A stretch of 64,000 nucleotides of DNA from Nostoc sp. TCL26-01 (GCF_013393945.1 NZ_CP040297.1:1504804-1568803); one strand, 5' to 3'; shown: positions 1 through 9,008, counted from the stretch's first letter. Notes: generated by a model from the sequence alone, not told the origin. Numbers and translations are program-made.

Positions 1-1149
1 GGCAACTACTCTTTGTCCAGGTCTAGCTTGCAGACGAGCTGCGGCTAGGGTGGCGCGAATCTCACTGGGGTGATGAGCATAATCATCAATGAAGGTAATC
101 CCATCGACTTCGCCCCGAAACTCAAAGCGCCGTCTTGCACCTTCAAAGCTAGCAATACCTTTGGCAATGTCCCCAAATTCTAAGCCCAACAAACGCCCAA
201 CCGCTACGGCTGATAAAGCATTACTCAGGTTATGGCGACTCAGGAGTTTTAATTTCAACACGCCTAAAGCCTTACCTTTTTCCCAGACTAGGGCTGTAGT
301 CCCTTCAGCACGGTAGTCGATATTACTAACTGTGTAGTCAGCGTTGGTGTCTTGATGGAGACTGTAAGTAATTGTGGATTTTAGGCGATCGGCAGAGCTG
401 TTGTGTAGTAAATCGCGCACGGTGGCACAATCAATACTGCCAATTAAAGTTTTGCAACCCTTGGCAAATGTTTGAAATGTTTCAATTACTTCTTCTAGGG
501 TTTCGTAGTGGTCGGGATGATCTAGTTCAATATTGGTGATGATGCCAATTTCCGGGGCGTGCTTCACTAGAGAACCATCTGATTCGTCTGCTTCAGCAAC
601 TAAATAGCGACTTTCTCCCAGTCTAGCGTTACCTTCCCAAGCATTTACTTCTCCACCCACCAGAATTGTCGGATCTAAACCAGCTGCTAGTAACATATAA
701 CCAATCATGCAACTAGTGGTAGTTTTGCCATGAGTGCCGGCAACAGCTATGCTATGGTAGTCAGCAATTAAAGCTGCTAATACATCTGAACGATGAAAAA
801 TCGGACAGCCTAATTCCAAAGCTGCTTTGTATTCTAAATTATTGGTATTAATTGCTGTCGAACAAACAACTTGGGGTAGTTTTGCCGCAGGGATTTTTTG
901 TTGAGTATTTGATTCTACTCCATTAGCATCGACATTAATATCAAAAAATTCAAAATTACTAGCTTCTTGTTTAGCAAAAATATGTGCGCCGATAGATTCT
1001 AATTGTCTAGTAATGTGGTTGGGACGAATGTCCGAACCGGAGACCGGCAGATGGCGCTTGACTAGTAAATATGCCAGGGCAGACATCCCTATACCGCCGA
1101 TTCCGATAAAATGAAATGGTCTGCCGCCAAAATCTACGCTATTACTCAT
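1..1149 (-). CDS. murC: UDP-N-acetylmuramate--L-alanine ligase (partial)
   Basis: Cytoplasmic peptidoglycan precursor enzyme that adds L-Ala to UDP-MurNAc using ATP. Reading the minus strand from the ATG at 1149 gives 383 codons without a stop, running off the window edge; roughly the last 100 residues of a normal MurC are missing. The N-terminus has the Mur Rossmann motif (HFIGIGGIGMSALA), the ATP-binding loop AGTHGKTTT, the LDHPDHY segment and the late DDYAHHPSEI motif, in the usual order. An AGGAG-like ribosome site lies just before the ATG. It is divergent from nadD across a 350 bp spacer. Identification is secure; only completeness is limited by the window. Confidence 0.95.
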   Translation of the reverse strand, partial: MSNSVDFGGRPFHFIGIGGIGMSALAYLLVKRHLPVSGSDIRPNHITRQLESIGAHIFAKQEASNFEFFDINVDANGVESNTQQKIPAAKLPQVVCSTAINTNNLEYKAALELGCPIFHRSDVLAALIADYHSIAVAGTHGKTTTSCMIGYMLLAAGLDPTILVGGEVNAWEGNARLGESRYLVAEADESDGSLVKHAPEIGIITNIELDHPDHYETLEEVIETFQTFAKGCKTLIGSIDCATVRDLLHNSSADRLKSTITYSLHQDTNADYTVSNIDYRAEGTTALVWEKGKALGVLKLKLLSRHNLSNALSAVAVGRLLGLEFGDIAKGIASFEGARRRFEFRGEVDGITFIDDYAHHPSEIRATLAAARLQARPGQRVVA

Positions 1150-1499
1150 TGATTGCTCCTCTTAACACCACACCACACCATTAATCACAAATAACACGGG
1201 TATCATAACAGGATTTTGATTTTTACTGTAACTACTCCTATATCAATTTCCAGCTTGATGTTCTCTTAAATTTTTACTGTAGTTTTGTTTGTTGAGAATG
1301 ATTTTACCTTGGTTGGAGGTTTTTGCTATTTTCAAAGTGTTTTTAAGATTATTCAGCGAATTTTCATCACATCGGGAAATAAATTCTTGTAATGTGAAAT
1401 ACATATTTTCAATTCCTTACTGGTGTTGAGTATATGAGTTTATTGGTAGCGGAACCACTTTTAATATTTCATCAAGCCAAGGCATGAATTAATTAAAAT
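1150..1499. other. Intergenic region between divergent murC and nadD
   Basis: 350 bp AT-rich spacer that must hold the promoters of both divergent genes. I see no open frame of useful length, no RNA gene and no clear repeat, and no -35/-10 pair good enough to call. Confidence 0.5.
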
Positions 1500-2180
1500 A
1501 TGACGTTGGCAATGAAAATGATTTTCAATTGCATAGAGCCAAGGCATCATCAGATACAGCACATAGCAATTTTCGGCGGTACATTTGACCCCATCCATTA
1601 TGGGCATTTACTGATAGCCGAGACGGCTTTAGAGCAAATACCCATTGAAAAAGTCATTTGGGTTCCATCCCGCAATCCACCCCACAAAAAAGCGGCCGCA
1701 TTTGAGCATCGTTTATCAATGCTGCAATTAGCTACAAGAGATCACCCAGCGTTTACTGTTTCCTCGGTGGAAATGAATCACGCTGGAACTTCCTATGCGA
1801 TTGATACATTGATCAACTTATCTGCTGGCTATCCAAATACTTATTGGTACTGGATAGTGGGTTTGGATACCTTCCAAACCTTACCTCGTTGGTATCGTGG
1901 ACACGAACTAGCACAAATGTGTAATTGGTTAGTAGCACCCAGATTGCTAGGTGGTGAGACTATAGCTCAAAGCGAGCTGATCTGCAAGCAAGTGAAGCAA
2001 CAACTAGAAAATCAGTCAGATGCTATACACTGGCACTTATTGCATATACCCTTAATGGGAGTTTCGTCAAGTCTAGTTCGTAAACTTTATCGAGCAGGCA
2101 AGTCAATTCGCTATTTAGTACCAGAAGATGTCAAACATTACATTGCTGATCACGACCTCTACTCAGATAAATCTGAATAA
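1500..2180 (+). CDS. nadD: Nicotinate-nucleotide adenylyltransferase
   Basis: Converts nicotinate mononucleotide and ATP to deamido-NAD in NAD synthesis. The nucleotidyltransferase signature GGTFDPIHYGH appears near residue 27 and the second motif SSSLVRKL near residue 190, both expected for the family. The 226-residue frame is slightly long: family members usually begin about five to ten residues before GGTFDP, so one of the later Met codons (1512 or 1518) may be the true start; no strong Shine-Dalgarno decides it. It lies 116 bp before gap2 on the same strand, and both genes concern NAD, but co-transcription is only a guess. Confidence 0.92.
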   Translation: MTLAMKMIFNCIEPRHHQIQHIAIFGGTFDPIHYGHLLIAETALEQIPIEKVIWVPSRNPPHKKAAAFEHRLSMLQLATRDHPAFTVSSVEMNHAGTSYAIDTLINLSAGYPNTYWYWIVGLDTFQTLPRWYRGHELAQMCNWLVAPRLLGGETIAQSELICKQVKQQLENQSDAIHWHLLHIPLMGVSSSLVRKLYRAGKSIRYLVPEDVKHYIADHDLYSDKSE

Positions 2181-2296
2181 ATTATGTGTTTTTTTTTGGA
2201 TATAACACTTTATGGTTATTAATACTCTCCCCCTTTGCGATATGATTGGGGTCAAAGATATCAACTTATAGGCATATATACAGAGGGCAAGACACT

Positions 2297-3310
2297 GTGA
2301 TTAGAGTCGCAATCAATGGTTTCGGGCGCATCGGGCGTAATTTTGCACGTTGCTGGCTAGGCCGACAAAATAGCAATATAGAACTTGTAGCTGTTAATGA
2401 CACATCCGATCCGAGAACTAATGCTCACCTCCTAAAGTATGACTCAATGCTTGGGAAGTTAAAGGATGTTGACATTACGGCTGATGATAACTCTATCACC
2501 GTTAACGGTAAGACCATCAAGTGCGTATCTGATCGCAACCCAGAAAACTTGCCCTGGAAAGAGTGGGAAATTGATTTAATCATCGAAGCTACTGGTGTAT
2601 TTACCAGCAAAGAAGGAGCATTAAAGCACGTCAATGCTGGAGCTAAAAAGGTACTGATCACAGCCCCCGGTAAAAACGAGGATGGCACTTTTGTGATGGG
2701 TGTAAATCATCACGATTATGACCACAATGTACACCACGTTATCAGTAACGCTAGCTGTACAACCAATTGTCTAGCTCCCATTGCCAAGGTGTTGAACGAT
2801 AAGTTTGGGATTATCAAAGGCACAATGACCACTACCCACAGCTACACTGGTGACCAGCGCTTGTTAGACGCTTCTCACCGTGATGTCCGTCGGGCAAGAG
2901 CAGCAGCTATCAACATCGTTCCTACTTCTACTGGTGCGGCTAAAGCAGTGGCACTGGTAATTCCACAACTCAAAGGCAAGCTGAATGGTGTTGCGTTGCG
3001 TGTACCTACCCCGAACGTCTCAATGGTAGATTTCGTCGTTCAGGTTGAGAAGCGTACTATTACGGAAGAAGTTAACCAAGCTCTGAAAGATGCAGCTGAA
3101 GGTCAACTCAAAGGCATTTTGGACTATAGCGAACTGCAATTAGTATCCTCGGATTACCAAGGAACTGATGCTTCTTCCATTATTGATGCTAGCTTGACTT
3201 TGGTTATGGGCAATGACCTAGTAAAAGTTATGGCATGGTATGACAACGAGTGGGGTTATAGCCAGCGCGTTCTCGATTTGGCTGAGTTAGTCGCCGAGAA
3301 GTGGGTTTAA
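2297..3310 (+). CDS. gap2: NAD(P)-dependent glyceraldehyde-3-phosphate dehydrogenase (Gap2 type)
   Basis: Calvin-cycle/gluconeogenic GAPDH interconverting 1,3-bisphosphoglycerate and glyceraldehyde-3-phosphate. The GTG at 2297 is chosen because it gives the standard N-terminus (V/M)[14 protein letters not shown] and follows a GAGGG ribosome site at 2283-2287; a longer in-frame TTG at 2246 adds 17 unrelated residues. The catalytic motif [12 protein letters not shown], the [11 protein letters not shown] segment and the C-terminal WYDNEWGYS are all present. At 337 residues it has the family's normal length. The Gap2 assignment, as opposed to the glycolytic Gap1, rests on overall resemblance to cyanobacterial Gap2 and is less certain than the enzyme class. 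Confidence 0.94.
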   Translation: MIRVAINGFGRIGRNFARCWLGRQNSNIELVAVNDTSDPRTNAHLLKYDSMLGKLKDVDITADDNSITVNGKTIKCVSDRNPENLPWKEWEIDLIIEATGVFTSKEGALKHVNAGAKKVLITAPGKNEDGTFVMGVNHHDYDHNVHHVISNASCTTNCLAPIAKVLNDKFGIIKGTMTTTHSYTGDQRLLDASHRDVRRARAAAINIVPTSTGAAKAVALVIPQLKGKLNGVALRVPTPNVSMVDFVVQVEKRTITEEVNQALKDAAEGQLKGILDYSELQLVSSDYQGTDASSIIDASLTLVMGNDLVKVMAWYDNEWGYSQRVLDLAELVAEKWV

Positions 3311-3315
3311 TAACT

Positions 3316-3348
3316 TAGTCATTGGTCATTAGTCATTAGTCATTGGTT
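3316..3348. repeat. STRR heptad array (GTCATTR)
   Basis: About four and a half tandem copies of a GTCATTG/GTCATTA heptamer between the 3' ends of convergent gap2 and thiL. This belongs to the short tandemly repeated repetitive sequences known from heterocystous cyanobacteria. Confidence 0.85.
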
Positions 3349-3390
3349 AATCACCTTGAGTATAACTAATTACTGACAACTGGCAACTAA

Positions 3391-4395
3391 CTACTGGCCA
3401 AAATGTTGAAATCCCTGGCTGAGTTTGAGTACTTGGTCAGGGATTTTTTCGTTTTGATGGTGTAATAGGACTGTTGAACCGGGTGTGATAGTGCCGACAA
3501 TGGCGGCATTTTGCTCTAAGTGTTCTAATAAAATATTGGCTGAATCTGGGGGTAAACATAAGACTAGCTCGAAGTCTTCACCACCGTAGAGAGCGTATTT
3601 GATGGCTTGTTCTGGTGAGAGCCAGTGATTAAATACTTTTGGTAAAGGGATGTTTGCGCTTTCGATGACAGCACCGACTCCACTGGTGCGACAGATTTGT
3701 AAGATAGCGTCGGCTAAACCATCACTGCTATCCATGCCGGTGATGGGAGTAAGGAGTGGGGATTCGAGGATTTTCCAGAGGAGGGGTAGAACATCTAATC
3801 GTGGCTGGGGACGCTGGTGTGCTGTGATTAGAGCCGTCTTTTCTGTGGTGGTAAGGTCTTTGCCTATTTCGGGGTGTAAGAGCAATTGTAAGCCTGCGTG
3901 AGAGGCTCCATGAATACCTGTGACAACGATCGCATCTCCAACTTTAGCAGTAGAACGGCGGATAATTTTCTGGGGGTGGACTTGACCAAAAGCGGTAATG
4001 GAAACTGTGGTGATGGGCGATCGCACTATATCTCCACCAACAATTGGAGTATTGTATTGTTGCAGGCATTCTGTCATGCCCTGGTATAAGCTTTCTACCC
4101 AACTAACCTCTAAATCTCCTGGAAGTCCCAAAGCTACAGTCATCCCCAAGGGTGAAGCACCCATCGCCGCCAAATCAGACAAATTAGCAGCCGCAGCCCG
4201 CCAACCTGCATCTTCTGGGGATGTAGTAATCTGACTAAAATGCACACCGTCAACGAGCATATCTGTGGTGACAACTAAAGATTGTTCTGGTGCTGTCACC
4301 AATACCGCCGCATCATCACCAACAATTTCTGGTGGGCAGAAACACTGTAATCTTTCTAAAAGGCCTTGTTCGCCAATATCTTTAACTTTAGTCAT
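3391..4395 (-). CDS. thiL: Thiamine-monophosphate kinase
   Basis: ATP-dependent phosphorylation of thiamine monophosphate to the cofactor thiamine diphosphate. The 334-residue product has the PurM/ThiL-fold signatures: VGDDAAVL near residue 24, TTDMLVDGVHF, WRAAAANLSDLAAMGA, the GGDIVRS loop and GMDSSDGLAD; length is typical. The ATG at 4393-4395 is supplied by the last unit of an STRR array (TAATGAC on the minus strand) and has no Shine-Dalgarno, which is unusual. No TPP riboswitch was recognised upstream. It converges on gap2. Confidence 0.95.
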   Translation of the reverse strand: MTKVKDIGEQGLLERLQCFCPPEIVGDDAAVLVTAPEQSLVVTTDMLVDGVHFSQITTSPEDAGWRAAAANLSDLAAMGASPLGMTVALGLPGDLEVSWVESLYQGMTECLQQYNTPIVGGDIVRSPITTVSITAFGQVHPQKIIRRSTAKVGDAIVVTGIHGASHAGLQLLLHPEIGKDLTTTEKTALITAHQRPQPRLDVLPLLWKILESPLLTPITGMDSSDGLADAILQICRTSGVGAVIESANIPLPKVFNHWLSPEQAIKYALYGGEDFELVLCLPPDSANILLEHLEQNAAIVGTITPGSTVLLHHQNEKIPDQVLKLSQGFQHFGQ

Positions 4396-4418
4396 TAGTC
4401 ATTAGTCATTAGTCATTC
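4391..4418. repeat. STRR heptad array overlapping the thiL start
   Basis: Four tandem GTCATTA/GTCATTC units directly upstream of and including the thiL start codon. On the thiL strand the unit reads TAATGAC, so each unit carries an ATG, in successive frames. Confidence 0.85.
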
Positions 4419-4491
4419 TCCCCTACACCCTACATCCCTATTCCCCACTCCCTCAAGTTAGGATAGGAATATCGCCTAGAGGGATGTTGAA

Positions 4492-5061
4492 ATGGTCGCT
4501 ACGCCTGTAAAAAAGCTTACATTTGAAGAATACTTAGCTTATGATGACGGTAGTGGTTTTCACCATGAATTAGTTGATGGCAGACTGGAATTAATGAACC
4601 CTCCAACTTTTGAACATTGCTTTATTGCTAAATTTCTAGAACAATTGCTGGATGAAGAAATCAAGCGGTTAGGTTTACCTTGGTTGACTTGTCGAGAAGT
4701 TGGGGTGAGGACAGGGAAAAATAAATCTCGGTTAACTGATTTGTGTGTGGCGATGCAGGAACAAGTACGCGATTTGCTGAAGGCTTCGGCTGTATTTGAG
4801 TCAGCACCATTGTTAATTGTAGAGGTGGTTAGCCCGGATTCTATTAAGCGCGACTATCGTTATAAGCGGTCTGAGTATGCGGCGGTGGAAGTCCCAGAAT
4901 ATTGGATTGTAGACCCGTTAGAGAGAAAGATTTCGGTGCTACTGTTGGAAGATGGATTGTATGAAGAAACAGTATTTACTGGTGATGAAAAAATTATATC
5001 GCGGATGTTTCCAGAAATAGCGATCGCAGTGGCACAGGTTTTAAAAGCAGGTAATATTTAA
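4492..5061 (+). CDS. Uma2 family (DUF820) PD-(D/E)XK-like protein
   Basis: A 189-residue protein of the Uma2 family, abundant in cyanobacteria and of unknown physiological role; the fold is restriction-endonuclease-like. Diagnostic stretches are the N-terminal LTFEEYLAYDDGSGFHHELVDGRLELMNPP, where E(L)VDG is the conserved core start, then LTDLCVA, LLIVEVVSPDSIKRDY and the YAAVEVPEYWIVDP motif. Putative active-site acids are in LTD and in IVEVVSP. A second, diverged Uma2 gene is at 20811-21386. No partner gene is evident beside it. Confidence 0.85.
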   Translation: MVATPVKKLTFEEYLAYDDGSGFHHELVDGRLELMNPPTFEHCFIAKFLEQLLDEEIKRLGLPWLTCREVGVRTGKNKSRLTDLCVAMQEQVRDLLKASAVFESAPLLIVEVVSPDSIKRDYRYKRSEYAAVEVPEYWIVDPLERKISVLLLEDGLYEETVFTGDEKIISRMFPEIAIAVAQVLKAGNI

Positions 5062-5075
5062 CACTCAGAAATTAC

Positions 5076-5984
5076 TCATACATCTTCAATCCCTTGCAAA
5101 AAATTTTGCAAAACAACAGATTCATTATCTTTACGCCAAACAGCAACGATTTCTAATATTGGTGATTGTTCTTGAATATCACGATAGACTACTCCATTTC
5201 GTCCCAAATTTTCCACATTAGCTGGTAGTAATGAAATCCCCATTTCCCCAGCAACTAAACTCAAAATTGTTGACATCCAAGCTGCTTCTTGTCTAACTTT
5301 AGGCGGAAAACCCGCCTCTTGACAAAGACTATTAATCTGCTTGCGTAAGCTATTTAATAGATGTTCTGGTGGCAAAATAAATTGTTCATTTGCCAATGTC
5401 TTTAATGAAATGCTGGTTTGTTTAGCAAAACGATGGTTTTCTGGTAAAACGATGACTAGTTTTTCTTTGAGAATACTCTTGCAATCAAATATATCATTAT
5501 TTCTTTGGGTATTTTCTAAGTTATGTCGATGAAAGAAGCCTAAATCTATTTCTTGGTGTCGCAATTTCTCAATTTGTTCGTAGGACGGCATTTCATATAA
5601 CATTATTTTTCCTGCTGGAAACTGTTGGTTGAATTTCCTGATGATTCTGGGTAATAAACTGTTAGACATAGATATATTAATTCCTATATTGATTCGCTCT
5701 TTTTCAGCCCGATCTAATTGTTGACATAATTCAAATTGTTGCTCAAATTGATTGATGATGTGACGAGCTACAGTTAAAAACTCATTACCCGCATCTGTTA
5801 ATTTCACTGGACTTGTTCTGGTTTTAAATACTTGGAACTCTAAGCGTTTTTCTAGAGATGTGATTTCTCTACTCAAAAAGCCTCTATCGATGTTCAAATA
5901 TTCAGCAGTTCTCGTAATTCCCTGTTGATCATATAAAGCGATCGCATACTTAAATTGTTGCAAGTCTATTTCATATATGCTCAT
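5076..5984 (-). CDS. LysR-family transcriptional regulator
   Basis: 302 residues, the usual LysR length. The winged helix-turn-helix occupies roughly residues 5-63 (LQQFKYAIALYDQQGITRTAEYLNIDRGFLSREITSLEKRL), followed by a periplasmic-binding-protein-like effector domain. It is divergent from the aspartoacylase-like gene, the classic LysR/target arrangement, so it probably controls that gene and itself from the shared spacer. The effector is unknown. The first 34 codons plus the spacer exist in a second copy at 7081-7333. Confidence 0.9.
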   Translation of the reverse strand: MSIYEIDLQQFKYAIALYDQQGITRTAEYLNIDRGFLSREITSLEKRLEFQVFKTRTSPVKLTDAGNEFLTVARHIINQFEQQFELCQQLDRAEKERINIGINISMSNSLLPRIIRKFNQQFPAGKIMLYEMPSYEQIEKLRHQEIDLGFFHRHNLENTQRNNDIFDCKSILKEKLVIVLPENHRFAKQTSISLKTLANEQFILPPEHLLNSLRKQINSLCQEAGFPPKVRQEAAWMSTILSLVAGEMGISLLPANVENLGRNGVVYRDIQEQSPILEIVAVWRKDNESVVLQNFLQGIEDV

Positions 5985-6123
5985 CTATCAGTGACTCAAA
6001 ATATTTGTTTGTTGAGCATTATATAGCAATCTAAATCGTTTTTGAGGAATTACCTCAACGAAATAGTCATCAACTGTTGTCTAAAACAGGTGATCTGATG
6101 AAGGTTTTTTCAGATATGTTGAT
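5871..6123. repeat. Promoter duplication, copy 1 (LysR 5' end and divergent spacer)
   Basis: About 253 bp comprising the 5' end of the LysR gene, the divergent intergenic region and the first bases after the ATG at 6098. It aligns over its whole length, with scattered substitutions and a one-base indel, to 7081-7333. Confidence 0.92.
6042..6058. promoter_or_regulatory. Candidate LysR operator, TTGAGG-N5-CCTCAA
   Basis: A perfect 6-bp inverted repeat with 5-bp spacing in the spacer between the LysR gene and its divergent neighbour. Its size and position fit a LysR-type binding site. The duplicated copy at 7253-7269 keeps it with one arm mutated (ACTCAA). Binding itself is inferred. Confidence 0.5.
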
Positions 6124-6157
6124 GACAACAAAACAACTCGTCAAAGAAAAAATAGTA

Positions 6158-7051
6158 ATGGAACTTAATAATCATTCTATCAATAGTGTTTTGATTGTAG
6201 GCGGAACTCATGGAAATGAGTTGACTGGAGTATGTTTCGTTAAACGGGTTCAACAACATCCTGAACTAATTCATAGAGCTACTTTTGAAAGCCTAACTTT
6301 GTTAGCCAACCCTCAAGCCATTAAAGCCGGAAGAAGATACATCGATAAAGATTTGAATCGCTCCTTTTCAGAGGAAAGTTTAGAGGATGCAAGTCTAGTT
6401 AATTATGAAGATTTGTTAGCTAAAAAACTTAATTATTTGTATGGACAGAATGGTAAATATCCTGTGGATTTCATAGTAGATTTGCATAGTACCACTTCGC
6501 AAATGGGCGTGACTATTCTTTTAGATGATGATAAGCAATTTAATTTGCAATTAGCTGCTTATTTAAGTTCTTTAGATCCTGAAATAAAAATTTATAGTTC
6601 TGGAAGCTCTGGACGTGGTAAACATGGGCTGCGATCGCTTGCTAAATTCGCTATTGGTATTGAAGTAGGTGCAATACCTCAAGGTGTTGTAAACGCAGAT
6701 TTATTTCTCAAAACTCAAACAATAGTTTACGAAGTTTTAGACTATCTGGAACTTTACAACCAGAATAAATTACCCACATTTACTAATAGTTTTACTTTGT
6801 ATAAATATCTAGAAAAAATTGATTATCCGCGTAATGAACAAGGAGAGATTACAGCCATGATTCATCCTCAGATTCAGTTTAAGGATTATCAAGCTTTAAA
6901 TCCTAATGATCCTATGTTTTTAACATTTGATGGTCAAACAATAACCTATGCAGGTGAATCTCCAGCATACCCTATATTCATAAATGAAGCCGCCTATTAT
7001 GAACAAAGTACAGCGATGTGTTTAACTCAAAAACACCAAATAACAATTTAG
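6158..7051 (+). CDS. Aspartoacylase-like zinc deacylase
   Basis: Member of the succinylglutamate desuccinylase/aspartoacylase family, which hydrolyses N-acetylaspartate-like amides in the cytoplasm. Zinc-site motif GGTHGNELTG, the NPQAIKAGRRYIDKDLNRSF segment, the DLHSTTSQMG motif and the acidic GIEVGAIPQGV motif occur in the family order. The ATG at 6158 gives 297 residues with the usual short lead before GGTHGNE. An upstream in-frame ATG at 6098 has a better AGGTG ribosome site and would add 20 residues. The divergent LysR gene is the likely regulator. The real substrate is not shown by the sequence. Confidence 0.8.
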   Translation: MELNNHSINSVLIVGGTHGNELTGVCFVKRVQQHPELIHRATFESLTLLANPQAIKAGRRYIDKDLNRSFSEESLEDASLVNYEDLLAKKLNYLYGQNGKYPVDFIVDLHSTTSQMGVTILLDDDKQFNLQLAAYLSSLDPEIKIYSSGSSGRGKHGLRSLAKFAIGIEVGAIPQGVVNADLFLKTQTIVYEVLDYLELYNQNKLPTFTNSFTLYKYLEKIDYPRNEQGEITAMIHPQIQFKDYQALNPNDPMFLTFDGQTITYAGESPAYPIFINEAAYYEQSTAMCLTQKHQITI

Positions 7052-7077
7052 AAAAGATTGAAATCTGACGCACCCTA

Positions 7078-7194
7078 TCAACTTAAAAAGCCTTTGCCAA
7101 TGTTCAAATATTCAGCAGTTCTATTAAGCCCCTGTTGCTCATATAAAGCGATCGCATACTTCAATTGTTGCAAGTCTATTTCATATATGCTCAT
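7078..7194 (-). pseudogene. Truncated LysR helix-turn-helix remnant
   Basis: Reading the minus strand from the ATG at 7194 gives 38 residues nearly identical to the start of the LysR protein (MSIYEIDLQQ, then YAIALYEQQG, then RTAEYLNI), ending at a TGA at 7078-7080. It is the LysR end of the duplicated segment: the frame is intact up to the break and then stops. It holds most of one HTH but no effector domain, so it is taken as a remnant. A short HTH-only peptide being made cannot be excluded. Confidence 0.8.
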
Positions 7195-7333
7195 CTATAC
7201 AGTGACTCAAGATGTTTGTTTGTTGAGCATTATAGAGCAATCTAAATCGTTTTTGAGGAATTAACTCAACAAAATAGTCATCAACTGTTGTCTAAAACAG
7301 GTGATCTGATGACGGTTTTTTCAGATATATTGA
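7081..7333. repeat. Promoter duplication, copy 2
   Basis: Second copy of 5871-6123, in the same orientation. It includes the LysR HTH end, the spacer with a mutated operator (7253-7269) and an ATG at 7309-7311 that opens only a 13-codon frame. It now lies 40 bp upstream of the gene at 7373. Its left edge abuts a TCTGACGCACCCTA sequence (7064-7077) matching the end of the 65-bp MITEs at 9009 and 32420. Confidence 0.92.
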
Positions 7334-7372
7334 GTTTACTTTATAAATAGTCTCTGAAAGAGTTAACAACAT

Positions 7373-7912
7373 ATGTCTAAAACATCATCTAAATCTTATG
7401 GGTGTTTTGGGTTAATTGGTGGAATATTTATTGTTCTATGGTTATGCTACTTATGCTATATATTCACTTCTTATATATGGTTAGTAAGCAGGTCTGCTAC
7501 TATTGATTGTAAAAAAATCAAACAGGAATATGTTAGCTGTCAATTAACCCGGAATTATTTGCTGGGATTGTGGACTGATAAAATATCTGAATTACAACTA
7601 TTAGGAAATGATGTTGAAATCATTGATACTGATGGTGGTGAATTTAGAACACTGTACTTAAAAACAAATAAAGGACGTATCAAGTTTCATCAATACGGTT
7701 TAAACGAAGACCCTGATGCTAAAGAACTAGATATTTTATTGCACGATACTAGCAAATCATCTGTGCAAATTAGTCGAGCATGGAATCCACTTTTAGATCC
7801 TTTGTGTATTATTCTAAGTCCATTATTGTTTGTAGGGTTTTTAATCGCTTTATACTCAGCTTGTAACTCGTTTATAAAATATCTCGCAAACCAGATAATA
7901 CGTTTAAGGTGA
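7373..7912 (+). CDS. Small membrane protein of unknown function
   Basis: 179 residues; not recognised. It has a hydrophobic helix at about residues 12-35 (GLIGGIFIVLWLCYLCYIF), a soluble central region of about 100 residues and a second hydrophobic helix at about 143-165 (PLCIILSPLLFVGFLIALYS). The middle looks like a small beta-rich domain between two membrane anchors. It sits immediately downstream of the duplicated LysR-type promoter and may be expressed from it. Cysteine-rich N-terminal helix; no catalytic motif seen. Confidence 0.65.
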   Translation: MSKTSSKSYGCFGLIGGIFIVLWLCYLCYIFTSYIWLVSRSATIDCKKIKQEYVSCQLTRNYLLGLWTDKISELQLLGNDVEIIDTDGGEFRTLYLKTNKGRIKFHQYGLNEDPDAKELDILLHDTSKSSVQISRAWNPLLDPLCIILSPLLFVGFLIALYSACNSFIKYLANQIIRLR

Positions 7913-8106
7913 CTTGTGAATCTTAACATAGTAAATGAAAGTAACTTTCTCTACTCTTTGTGAGAAAATAATTCATATTTTCATTCAATAAAGGCTTTAT
8001 TTTTCATGATTAATCAATCAAATGTTATTGAGTCAATGCCATTTGATTCAGTATATCTCTAGCCTTGGCACACATTTATTTTTTACCAATTCAGTAGGTG
8101 TAAAAT

Positions 8107-8634
8107 ATGAAAAGACATCAATCCTTATGTGTTAGCTTATTATCTTTAGCATCGTTTCTAGGGTTAGGTGCTAAGGTACAGGCACAGTATGTAGATCCTT
8201 GGATCAATCCAGTACCTATATATGGTGGAGATAGAAATCCAATCATACCTGTAGTACCAGACTCTCGCAGTTCTTCGCCTCAAACTTTTCCAAAGATATT
8301 GACCATCTGTAATAAAAGCAAACAACGGCAAGTTAATGTGGCTTATGCTTACCATAATGGTCAAAAATGGGTAAAAGAAGGTTGGCGTAACATTCTGCGA
8401 GGGCAATGTTCAACGCTCAGTTCTAATGTAATGTCCCAGTATGTTTATTACTATGCTGAGGGAAGTCAGGGAGGAAGATGGACTGGGGATAAAGCATTAT
8501 GTATACATCCAACACAGACCTTTTCTATTGGTGAGCGTCCCATGAAAGATTGTACTACTCCCTATATACTACGACCATTTGTAGTTGTAGATACTGGAAC
8601 TTCTCCTCAATACAGAATTACTCTAACAGATTGA
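8107..8634 (+). CDS. Exported DUF1036-domain protein
   Basis: 175 residues with a signal peptide (MKRHQSLCVSLLSLASFLGL, cleavage probably after the AQA near residue 27). The mature part, from about residue 58, has the DUF1036 pattern: ICNKSKQRQVNVAYAYHNG, VKEGWRNILRGQC and YYYAEGSQGGRW. Members are small secreted or membrane-attached proteins of unknown role. An AGGTG ribosome site precedes the ATG. It stands alone; no operon is evident. Confidence 0.75.
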   Translation: MKRHQSLCVSLLSLASFLGLGAKVQAQYVDPWINPVPIYGGDRNPIIPVVPDSRSSSPQTFPKILTICNKSKQRQVNVAYAYHNGQKWVKEGWRNILRGQCSTLSSNVMSQYVYYYAEGSQGGRWTGDKALCIHPTQTFSIGERPMKDCTTPYILRPFVVVDTGTSPQYRITLTD

Positions 8635-9008
8635 TTGCAAATAACTGATCTTTTTTAGATCGGGTGGAGAGATATAAATTAGCATTTTCAAGTTCAATAT
8701 TACCACCCATTTGGACAAAAATGGCTTTATACAAATTAGCAGACAGAGACAATGCCTATTTAGATGCGAGAAGGGCAGCTTATTGGTCTCACCAACAAAA
8801 CAATTCAAAAATCCATAATGCAGCAGAAAACTTCAAGCCCGCAATCTATCGATAAGAATTGAATAAGCGATCGCGTTTACTGCAAATGCGATCGCTAATC
8901 ATGTGCCAAAATTCTGGTGAAAGTTGCAAATTCCATTGTTCTGGAGCAAAATTTTCTAATTCTATCAAAAGCACGATCAGTTTGCCATTTTGAGTAATCA
9001 GCAGAAAT
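8635..9008. other. Intergenic region, no gene recognised
   Basis: A 63-codon plus-strand frame (8664-8855) has no recognisable features, no good ribosome site and no family resemblance, so it is not called. Two HIP1 octamers lie close together at about 8868-8896. The MITE at 9009-9073 follows. Confidence 0.4.

Noticed and set aside
4396..4491. TPP riboswitch before thiL
   Set aside because: Only STRR units and pyrimidine-rich sequence are present; no CTGAGA-type core seen.
7058..7264. 68-codon plus-strand frame over the duplicated promoter
   Set aside because: Shadow of the LysR remnant on the opposite strand; nothing comparable is conserved in copy 1.
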